A stretch of 7,308 nt of DNA, from the NCBI GenBank assembly GCA_009840715.1, contig VXNE01000614.1, positions 1 to 7,308 of the forward strand, in the 5' to 3' direction. The position numbers were made by a program, and so were the translations under genes. The number at the start of each line of letters is the position of its first letter. The first letter of the stretch is position 1. The DNA is from Gammaproteobacteria bacterium. Its GTDB lineage: Bacteria > Pseudomonadota > Gammaproteobacteria > Pseudomonadales > Azotimanducaceae. Below are positions 1-5,868 of the stretch, piece after piece. Below the pieces are notes generated by a model that was not told where the DNA came from, searched no databases, and saw only the letters and a list, made by a program, of their open reading frames with translations.

Positions 1-1
1 G

Positions 2-508
2 CTGGCCGATGTCGCCGTGTGTGTCGTCGGTGCGCTCGGCGACCAGTCGCGGGCGGAGCGCGACGCCCAGGCGGCGGAGGAGATCATCGCCGTCAACTAC
101 GTCGGTCCGGCGTTGCTGCTCGGAGCGCTCGCGGAACGGTTCGAGGCGCGCGGCGCCGGTACCCTGGTGGGCGTCGGCTCCGTGGCGGGCGACCGGGGGC
201 GCGCTTCGAACTACGTCTACGGCTCCGCGAAGGCGGGATTCACGGCGTTCCTGTCGGGGCTGCGCCACCGCCTCGCCGGCAAGGGTGTGCACGTGGTCAC
301 GGTGAAACCGGGATACGTGCGGACGCGCATGACGGACGGGATGGACCTGCCGGACGTGTTGACCGCCGAGCCCGACGAGGTCGCGGATGCCGTCCTGCGG
401 GCGATACGCCGGCGCCGCGGCGTGGTGTACGTGCGGCGGCGTTGGCGTTTGCTGATGTGGGTCGTGCGGCTGATCCCGGAGCGTCTCTTCAAGCGGCTGT
501 CGCTGTGA
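2..508 (+). CDS. SDR-family oxidoreductase, DprE2-like (5' truncated by window edge)
   Basis: This is the C-terminal 168 residues of a short-chain dehydrogenase/reductase. The frame is open from base 2, so the N-terminal Rossmann glycine motif lies outside the window. The SDR active-site tetrad is visible: Asn in VNYVG (95-97), Ser in GVGSVAGDRGR (179-181), Tyr (218-220) and Lys (230-232) in YGSAK. KPGYVRTRMT follows, the usual 'PG.v.T.M' segment. GALGDQ near the start, VAGDRGR after the Ser, and a hydrophobic/basic C-terminal tail (LLMWVVRLIPERLFKRL) resemble DprE2. DprE2 is the NAD(P)H-dependent reductase that makes decaprenyl-phospho-arabinose from the 2-keto intermediate produced by DprE1. 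It would act at the cytoplasmic membrane. The stop overlaps the start of the next gene, a GT-C glycosyltransferase, which supports a role in making a lipid-linked sugar donor. SDR membership is near certain. The DprE2 assignment is an inference from motifs and context; another polyprenyl-linked sugar reductase is possible. Confidence 0.88.
   Translation: MADVAVCVVGALGDQSRAERDAQAAEEIIAVNYVGPALLLGALAERFEARGAGTLVGVGSVAGDRGRASNYVYGSAKAGFTAFLSGLRHRLAGKGVHVVTVKPGYVRTRMTDGMDLPDVLTAEPDEVADAVLRAIRRRRGVVYVRRRWRLLMWVVRLIPERLFKRLSL
505..508 (+). promoter_or_regulatory. GTGA stop/start overlap (translational coupling)
   Basis: The SDR stop TGA (506-508) shares bases with a GTG (505-507) in the frame of the downstream membrane protein. 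This fixes the start of the second gene: the frame is open further upstream, but that stretch lies wholly inside the SDR gene and is a shadow. A four-base overlap of this kind usually means reinitiation by the same ribosomes and equimolar expression in one operon. No separate promoter or strong ribosome binding site is evident for the second gene. Confidence 0.75.
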
Positions 509-2754
509 CAGGCGCTGCCGCGGCGTGGCACAGGCTCGGCGCCACGTTGGGCGCTCATGGCGAGCGCAACGTTGCCATCGTGCTCGGCGTCGCGACCGCA
601 GTCTGGTTGCTGGACGTGCTCGTCCCGACGTTCGGGCAGATCCCGCAGTGGGATGAGACCGGCTACATGCGCTCGGGCTGGCGGCTGGTGGACGAGGGCG
701 CGTTGCGGGACCTCGCGTGGGGCCCGTTCATCTCCTTCGTGTACGGCCTGGCGTACCTGGCGTTCCAAGAGTCGCCGAACTGGTTCGTATGGACCGCCGC
801 GGGCGGCCGGCTGGCGACATACGTCCTGTTCTGCCTCGGCATGTATCTCTGTTCGAGAACCCTGTCCGACGAGCCCGCGCGGTCCCCGGCTGCCGGGTCC
901 GCAGCCAGGCATGCGGCGCTGGTCATCGGGCTCACGTGGCCATTGGCAGCGTCCTTCTTCGCGGGCTGGAACTCGAGCGACTTTCTCTTCATCGCCCTTT
1001 CGGCCCTCGCGCTGTCGCGGCTGCTTGCCTGGCTGTCCGACCGCTCGCTGCGCCACCTGCTATGGGGATCCGTCCTGGTCGGCCTCGCCGGCCTCACGCG
1101 TCCCGACGGGCTCATCCTCCTGGCGACGTTCGTCGTAATGGCGTTCGCGACCGCGGCGCGGGAAGGCCGGACCCTGCGACCTCCCGGCTGGCGGAAGCTG
1201 CTGGCGGCGTCGCTGCTGCCCGGCGTCCTCGTCATCGGCGGCTACCAGACGGTGTACGGCACGGCGACGGGTGGGTGGGGGACCGGCGTGATGGCGCGCA
1301 CGTACACGGCGTTCGAGCAAGGTCATGGAGTGATCTTCCGGGAGCGTTACCCCGACCAGGTGACGATGGTTGCCGGATACGACGATGTCCGGGCCAGTTT
1401 CGGCACCCGTGCGGACAACGGCGCCTCGGTCCTCCGGGCGATCGCCCGCAACCCCGTGGCGTTCGCCGAGCGCCTCGCCTATGGGGTCGCGGACATGCCG
1501 CTCAAGTTCACCCGGGCGTTCGGTGGCCCGCTGACCGTCGTCCTGCTGTTCCTGGCGGCGCGAGGCGCCGTCCTCCTCTGGCGCAGCACGGAACGGTGGA
1601 AGCTCGTCGTGATGGTGGGTTGGCACTTCCACGTGCTGAGCTACTTCGTGACGTTCTGGCGGCCCGGCTACGTGCGTTTCGCGTTCGTGGCGCTGGCTTT
1701 GCTCGCGGGCCATGGCGCCGTCGCGATCGTGCGCAACTGGCGTGACTGGCGGGAGACGGTCCCGGCGGCGCTCGTCCTGCTGGGCACGGCCGCCTGGCTG
1801 TGGTGGGACGCGGAGGGGACGTTGTGGTCCGATCCCGGAGTGCGAATCTCGCACGTTGGCCCCGCACTCGGGCTCGGGATGGCACTGTGGCTGCCAACGC
1901 TCGCTGTTCGCCGTCGGCTACGCCCGCACGGAACGCTGCCGGGACTGCTCGCGGCCCTGGTCGCCGTATCGGCCGTGGCGGCGGCCGCCGGGCGTTCGCC
2001 GACGGATCTGCTGTCGCCGCGCGTCGGTTTGAGTCCGGAGGAGGGCGCCGTGGTGGCGGCAACCCGCGACGTGCCGCCGGGCGTGCACATCGCGACTGCG
2101 GGGGCCAGGGTCCCGACCGCCGCGCGCCGTCCCGTCCGAGACGTGGGCGGTCTGATGCGCATGCCGGTGTCCCGGTCCGGGTTCGACCGGTGGGAACGGA
2201 CGACCGACGCGGGCGCCGTCTATCTCCATCCGTGGCTGCACCTGCGGTACGGCGAGTGGTTCGAGTTCCTGCTGGCGACGTTCCGGAACGACCCGACGTG
2301 GGTGACGGCGTTCTCGGACCCGGCCGCCCACACCTGGCTGTTCGTGCGACGGCCGCTGCTCGACGTGGAGGACGTCTGGAACTCCCAAGTGCCCGCGTTG
2401 CGGTCGGACTTCGACGTTTTCGTGCTGGACAGGCTGCTCGTGTACGTCAAGCACGGCGCGCCCTCGACCAGGACTTCGATGCGGTGCGAACGCGAGGGAG
2501 GCGCCAAGCGGTTCTTCGTGCACGTGGCCCCGGTCGATACCAGCCTCCTGCCGGCGGGACGCCGGACCGCCAGCATGAACTTCCGTTTCGAACGCAACGG
2601 CTTCCAGGCGGCCGACGGCCGCTGTGTCGCGATGCGGGCGCTGCCGGGCTACGAGATCGACTACATCGAGACCGGGCAGTACATACCGGGCGACCGCAGG
2701 CTGTGGGAGGGGAGGATCGAGTTCGACGACGGTCGGCCAGCGGGTCCGGGATGA
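505..2754 (+). CDS. GT-C family membrane glycosyltransferase with C-terminal soluble module
   Basis: The product is 749 residues when started at the GTG that overlaps the SDR stop. It is a polytopic membrane protein with about 12-14 hydrophobic segments. The first is at roughly residues 23-41 and the last at about 479-497, followed by about 250 soluble residues. After the first helix, QWDETGY places an Asp-Glu pair (D50, E51) in the first extracytoplasmic loop. This is the position of the catalytic acidic residue in GT-C transferases (GT39/GT83/arabinosyltransferase type), which use polyprenyl-phosphate sugars. LTRPDG (R199-P200-D201) matches the 'RPDG/RPEG' motif common between helices in GT39-like proteins. 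The C-terminal part holds FFVHVAPVD (670-678) and TGQY (723-726) with LWEG soon after (from W734). I recall this as a recurrent terminal module of such enzymes; its function is unknown to me. Coupling to a DprE2-like reductase suggests transfer of a lipid-linked pentose, perhaps D-arabinofuranose, to a periplasmic glycan, lipid or protein. Donor and acceptor are inferred. Confidence 0.85.
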   Translation: MTGAAAAWHRLGATLGAHGERNVAIVLGVATAVWLLDVLVPTFGQIPQWDETGYMRSGWRLVDEGALRDLAWGPFISFVYGLAYLAFQESPNWFVWTAAGGRLATYVLFCLGMYLCSRTLSDEPARSPAAGSAARHAALVIGLTWPLAASFFAGWNSSDFLFIALSALALSRLLAWLSDRSLRHLLWGSVLVGLAGLTRPDGLILLATFVVMAFATAAREGRTLRPPGWRKLLAASLLPGVLVIGGYQTVYGTATGGWGTGVMARTYTAFEQGHGVIFRERYPDQVTMVAGYDDVRASFGTRADNGASVLRAIARNPVAFAERLAYGVADMPLKFTRAFGGPLTVVLLFLAARGAVLLWRSTERWKLVVMVGWHFHVLSYFVTFWRPGYVRFAFVALALLAGHGAVAIVRNWRDWRETVPAALVLLGTAAWLWWDAEGTLWSDPGVRISHVGPALGLGMALWLPTLAVRRRLRPHGTLPGLLAALVAVSAVAAAAGRSPTDLLSPRVGLSPEEGAVVAATRDVPPGVHIATAGARVPTAARRPVRDVGGLMRMPVSRSGFDRWERTTDAGAVYLHPWLHLRYGEWFEFLLATFRNDPTWVTAFSDPAAHTWLFVRRPLLDVEDVWNSQVPALRSDFDVFVLDRLLVYVKHGAPSTRTSMRCEREGGAKRFFVHVAPVDTSLLPAGRRTASMNFRFERNGFQAADGRCVAMRALPGYEIDYIETGQYIPGDRRLWEGRIEFDDGRPAGPG

Positions 2755-2943
2755 CCGGCCCGCCGGTGCACGCCGGTTGTCGAATCGGAGTCCGCTTTAC
2801 GGTCGGGTCGCTACCCCTCTGACCGATCTCCGAACGTGGCAGCGGGGCATGTCCCGGCGCGTGGCCACGGACCTGGAAGTGCAAGATTCCGACGGATGAC
2901 GCTAGCATGCCGGTATGCAACGACATTCCTCCTCGACAACGAC

Positions 2944-4455
2944 ATGTTCCCACGCGCGCCCAGCGTTCCCTCCCTCTGCCTGACGGCGCTGCTTTGCGCC
3001 ACGTTCGCCGCGCTGACGGCGGCCGCCCAGGAAGGCCGCGAGCACTTCGTCCCCCTCTTCATGTCGGACGAGGACCCGGATGGCCGGCAGGGCTTCATGC
3101 GCATCGTCAATCACTCGGACCGGGCCGGCACCGTGCAGATCTACGGGATCGACGACGCTGGGGAGCGCCGGGGCCCCATTGACCTGTCCATCGACGCGCT
3201 GGAGACGGTGCACGTCAACTCCGAGGACGTCGAGGAGGGCAACACCGCCAAGGGCCTGTCCGGCGGACTGGGCGCGGGCGAGGGCGACTGGCGCCTGCTG
3301 CTCTACGGCGGCGGCCTCGACATCGAGCCGCTGGCCTACATCCGCACGATGGACGGCTTCCTCACCAGCATGCACGACGTGGTGCGGGAGACGGCGCTCC
3401 GGCATCGGGTGCCGATCTTCAATCCCGGCAGCAACGACAACCAGCGGAGCTGGCTGCGGCTCGTCAATCCGGGTGACGCGGCGGCGAACGTGCCGATCAC
3501 GGGGCGCGACGACACGGGGGCGACCTCGGTGGACCCGCCCCGGGTGACGATACCGGCGGGGGCGGCGGTCACGCTGAGCGCGCAGGACCTCGAGGCCGGC
3601 ACGGGCGGTGTAAACGGGCAGTTGGGGGACGGTGCCGGAAAGTGGTCGCTGGACGTGGCTGCGGACCGACCCATCCTGGTCATGAGCCTCATGACCCTGC
3701 CGACCGGCCACCTCTCCAACCTCTCCGGGGCGCGGCCGGAGTACCGTGGAGCGACCGGGCTCTGGCGGATCGCGTTCGACGACGCCGCAGGCGGCGAAGG
3801 CTACCTCCTCCTGCTGCCGGACAGCCGCATGTACGCCTGGCTGCCGGAGTCGGCCGATACGAACCGGATCGCACGGGCCACGTACGAGACGGCCACGGGC
3901 ACGGTGTCCGGTTCCGGCGAACTCTTCGAGTCGGGCAACATCCAACTGGTCGGCGCCGACGTCTCGGGCGGCAGCGAGGCATTCAGTTTCACGGCCGAAT
4001 ACCGCTTCGGGGACTGGATCCGGGGCAGCTACACGCCTGCCGGCGGGAGTCCACGGTCCTTCCACGGCTGGGCCTTCACGGGGTTCGAGCGGGGCGGTTC
4101 GAATGTCGCGGTCGCGGGTTTGTGGAGCCCGACGCTGGGGGAGGACGCCGACCTCCCGGGTGAACTCGAGCCGGATGCCGGGGGCGATTTCGAACTCGAC
4201 TTCACGGCGAACGGCATCCGGTGCGAGGCGGACGGGGTGCTGGCTCCGGTCAACCCGGCGTTCGCGGCCTACGAGGCAGCGCCGGCGGTGCGCTGTCTCG
4301 TACTGCAGTTCCCGAGTGGCACCGTCGAACTGATCCTGGCGGTCATGGACTCCGACGGCGCGCCCGGAGGGGGCGACCGGGCGCTGGGATTGGTGGTCAT
4401 CCCGGACGACAGGAAGATCGCCCTGGGCGCGCTGTTCGACCTGAGCCGGTCCTGA
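2944..4455 (+). CDS. Secreted protein with duplicated beta-sandwich module and C-terminal beta-rich domain
   Basis: The product is 503 residues from ATG 2944. I chose this start because it gives a clean signal peptide: Arg at residue 4, a hydrophobic core at 10-24, and an AAA|Q cleavage site after residue 28. An in-frame ATG at 2896 would add 16 residues and spoil this layout. No strong ribosome binding site precedes either. There is no lipobox. Residues about 35-155 and 156-260 are two diverged copies of one module. Each runs VP(L/I)F, then (M/L)R(I/L)VN, then GRDD/GIDD, then a DxEAG/DVEEG turn, then an LG.G.G.W segment. From W274 to the end is a third beta-rich domain (GYLLLLPDSRMYAWLP, FGDWIRGSY) that could be lipocalin-like. 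The mature protein is acidic and has only two cysteines (C427, C451), a possible disulfide. I recall such VPLF/RQGF/VNHS proteins as common unnamed secreted proteins in high-GC Gram-negatives. The function is unknown; a cell-surface or periplasmic structural or binding role is likely. Confidence 0.85.
   Translation: MFPRAPSVPSLCLTALLCATFAALTAAAQEGREHFVPLFMSDEDPDGRQGFMRIVNHSDRAGTVQIYGIDDAGERRGPIDLSIDALETVHVNSEDVEEGNTAKGLSGGLGAGEGDWRLLLYGGGLDIEPLAYIRTMDGFLTSMHDVVRETALRHRVPIFNPGSNDNQRSWLRLVNPGDAAANVPITGRDDTGATSVDPPRVTIPAGAAVTLSAQDLEAGTGGVNGQLGDGAGKWSLDVAADRPILVMSLMTLPTGHLSNLSGARPEYRGATGLWRIAFDDAAGGEGYLLLLPDSRMYAWLPESADTNRIARATYETATGTVSGSGELFESGNIQLVGADVSGGSEAFSFTAEYRFGDWIRGSYTPAGGSPRSFHGWAFTGFERGGSNVAVAGLWSPTLGEDADLPGELEPDAGGDFELDFTANGIRCEADGVLAPVNPAFAAYEAAPAVRCLVLQFPSGTVELILAVMDSDGAPGGGDRALGLVVIPDDRKIALGALFDLSRS
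3043..3720 (+). repeat. Internal duplication (two protein modules) in the secreted protein
   Basis: Two modules of about 105-120 residues follow one another. Copy 1 (3043 to about 3408) begins HFVPLFMSDEDPDGRQGF; copy 2 (3409 to about 3720) begins VPIFNPGSNDNQRSWLRL. Shared landmarks, in order, are VPLF/VPIF, MRIVN/LRLVN, IDD/RDD, an alternating hydrophobic strand ending in ETVHVNSEDVEEG or AAVTLSAQDLEAG, then GGLGAGEGDW or GQLGDGAGKW, then a final PL/LVMS strand. The copies are well diverged at DNA level, so this is an old duplication. Confidence 0.65.
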
Positions 4456-4483
4456 CGGCGGCAGGCTGCCTTGGGGGTGTCGA

Positions 4484-4740
4484 ATGCGGGGCACTTCGTT
4501 GCTGAAGGCACTTGGCCTGTCCGACAGCGGGACGGTCGATCTCGCATCCCGCGTGGGCAACGAGGGCCTGGGTGCCGGGGTGTCGCCCCCGCCCATGGGT
4601 CACGACGATGCAGCCGGCTGACGCGCCCCTGGCGACGAACGCCTTTCCCTGGCTGCTCCTGCAGAAGGTCGCCATTCCGGACCCGGTGCCGGGCTACGTC
4701 GACGCGCGGAGGCCATCGCGACGGAGGACCTGCGTTTCTC
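4484..4740 (+). pseudogene. Frame-hopping 5' part of the modular protein
   Basis: ATG 4484 opens a 45-codon frame ending at TGA 4619-4621. It contains SLLKALGLSDSGTVDLASRV, with about 80% G/C at third positions. At about 4605 the coding-like frame moves by one base, giving TNAFPWLLLQKVAIPDPVPG up to about 4706. It then moves again, giving EAIATEDLRFSQ (4709-4744), and again at about 4745, giving GGCSVSAEPGEDGARVYF. I do not recognise a family. None of these pieces starts with a signal peptide, and the ribosome binding site before 4484 is only a weak G-run. The frame choice rests on third-base composition read by eye, so the break positions are good only to about ten bases. Confidence 0.4.
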
Positions 4741-4744
4741 GCAG

Positions 4745-5025
4745 GCGGATGCAGCGTGTCGGCCGAGCCCGGCGAGGACGGGGCGCGCGTGTACTTCACG
4801 GCGGGCGCATGGAACGCGCGCGCGGGGTCGGTCTCCGTGGACGTGAGCGCGGGGGAGGAGGCCTTGCCGGAGGCTGTCAGACCGGACAATGACGACTTCG
4901 CATCCGCCGAGGTGATCGAGGGCGAGGAAGGTTCCTCAACCCTGGATCTGCTGCTGGCGTCCTCCGAACCGGGGGAGCCGGCGTTCGATGCGCGGACGGG
5001 GCGCCCGGCGACTTCCGCCTGGTAG
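4745..5025 (+). CDS. Fragment of modular protein, first repeat up to in-frame TAG
   Basis: The frame is formally open from TTG 4471, but the protein looks real only from about 4745 (GGCSVSAEPGEDGARVYF) onward. After a linker (VSAGEEALPEAVRP) the first beta-sandwich repeat starts with PDNDDFASAEVIEGEEGSS at 4882 and has its EPGEP motif at 4966-4980. It stops at TAG 5023-5025, directly after the Trp of the conserved W-aromatic-x-W-x-AP motif. Translation beyond the TAG in the same frame continues the domain (AWTAPADGPFRFRVPA). The stop therefore truncates a domain and is not a natural gene end. Confidence 0.5.
5023..5025 (+). other. In-frame TAG at a conserved aromatic position
   Basis: TAG sits between TGG (5020) and GCG TGG ACG GCG CCT. 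The same position is Phe in repeat 2 (TTC 5410) and Trp in repeat 3 (TGG 5778), and Tyr would also suit such motifs. A single base change from TGG, TAC or TAT gives TAG. The frame continues with sensible domain sequence for about 690 bases afterwards. Confidence 0.75.
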
Positions 5026-5868
5026 GCGTGGACGGCGCCTGCCGACGGTCCGTTCCGTTTCCGCGTTCCGGCGCTCGCGTCGGACTACCGGGAGCGGTAC
5101 GACGTCGCGCGCCACGACCGCGTGCACGTCTTCGAGGGCGACGCCATCGTCGCCCTCCGCGAGGTGGCGTCGTCGCAGTGGCAGGCGACGTTGTTTGCCG
5201 AGGAAGGATCGACCTGCCGCGTTCGCGTCAGCGGCGTGTCGCGAGCGGCGCCGATGGAACTGCGGTGGACCCCGGCCGGTCGTCCCGTCAACACCGACTT
5301 CGCCGAAGCCCTCGTCCTCGAAGGCGCGTCGGGGAGCGTCGACGGGAGCAGCGCCGGCGCGACGCTCGAGCCCGGCGAGGCGTTCGGCGGCCTCGCCGCG
5401 ACCACGTGGTTCCGGTGGATCGCGCCCAGCGACGGGCTGTGGGAGTTCTACACGCCGGCACATCGGGTGCTCGTTTTCGAGGGCGGCGAGGTCACCGCGC
5501 TGCGCCTGGTCGGCCAGATACCGTCGAGTTCGGCGTACGTGCCAGTCGGCGCCGGCAGGGAGTACTGCGTCGCCATGGCCGGGCGCGACGCGGCCGGACT
5601 CGGGGGTGAGTACACCCTCCGGTGGTACGAGATTCACCGCAGCGACGCCGGCAACGACCTCTTCGAGGCGGCCGAGTCGTTGGGGGACGCGGTCCCGTCG
5701 GAGCGGGTCCTGGTCCTGAAAAGGGCCCGACCGTGGAGCCCGGGGAGCCCGCGGAAACGGGTGTCAGGACGCGGTGGTGGACGTGGGAGGCGCCGGAGGA
5801 CCGTCTGTACACCTGGCGGCTGGGGGACGTCGGTGAAGTCGTGCCGACCTATCCGAAAATGCGCGTGA
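5026..5868 (+). CDS. Fragment of modular protein, rest of repeat 1, repeat 2 and start of repeat 3
   Basis: This stretch shares its frame with the piece before the TAG. If translated alone it could start at GTG 5122 (VHVFEGD), but that start is inside a domain and has no convincing ribosome binding site. It carries the second half of repeat 1, all of repeat 2 (5281-5637: NTDFAEALVLEGASGSVDG, LEPGEA, TTWFRWIAP, LVFEGGEVTALRLV) and the beginning of repeat 3 (NDLFEAAESLGDAVPS). From about 5716 the protein in this frame turns into Arg/Gly/Pro-rich nonsense and ends at 5868, while frame 3 takes over the domain. The meaningful coding part is therefore 5026 to about 5720. The repeats resemble bacterial pre-peptidase C-terminal-like (PPC-like) beta-sandwiches of secreted proteins. 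Confidence 0.55.
   Translation, partial: AWTAPADGPFRFRVPALASDYRERYDVARHDRVHVFEGDAIVALREVASSQWQATLFAEEGSTCRVRVSGVSRAAPMELRWTPAGRPVNTDFAEALVLEGASGSVDGSSAGATLEPGEAFGGLAATTWFRWIAPSDGLWEFYTPAHRVLVFEGGEVTALRLVGQIPSSSAYVPVGAGREYCVAMAGRDAAGLGGEYTLRWYEIHRSDAGNDLFEAAESLGDAVPSERVLVLKRARPWSPGSPRKRVSGRGGGRGRRRRTVCTPGGWGTSVKSCRPIRKCA
5719..5725 (+). other. Frameshift at A4G3 tract
   Basis: The tract AAAAGGG lies exactly where the repeat-3 protein leaves frame 1 (SERVLVL) and resumes in frame 3 (GPTVEPGEP). One missing A or G restores continuity: an extra G gives L-K-R-G-P-T-V-E-P-G-E-P. It does not match the best-known minus-one slippery heptamer (A AAA AAG), so an indel is more likely than programmed recoding. 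Confidence 0.7.

Noticed and set aside
19..504. Upstream extension of the membrane-protein frame into the SDR gene
   Set aside because: The frame is open, but its translation is Arg/Gly-rich shadow sequence while the SDR frame carries the full active-site tetrad. The GTG at 505 is the sensible start.
2755..2785. Possible terminator hairpin after the GT-C gene (GCCGG, six-base loop, CCGGT)
   Set aside because: The stem is only five pairs including a wobble, with no T-run after it. Such stems are frequent by chance at this GC content.
2751..2822. ATGA overlap at the end of the GT-C gene opening a 23-codon frame
   Set aside because: Too short, with no recognisable motif and no coding-like continuation. 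The overlap is probably chance in GC-rich DNA.
2903..2908. TAGCAT as a -10 box about 35 bases before the secreted-protein ATG
   Set aside because: The distance would be suitable, but no -35-like hexamer lies 16-18 bases upstream, so the match is too weak to annotate as a promoter.
2902..4596. Long open frame on the minus strand opposite the secreted protein (564 codons)
   Set aside because: Arg/Pro/His-rich shadow typical of high-GC DNA. The plus strand has a signal peptide and duplicated domains over the same interval.
4397..4675. Minus-strand 92-codon frame containing GKAFVARGASAGCIVVTHG
   Set aside because: It reads somewhat like protein but overlaps the end of the intact secreted gene, has no supported start and no recognised family. 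The plus-strand frames have better third-base bias.
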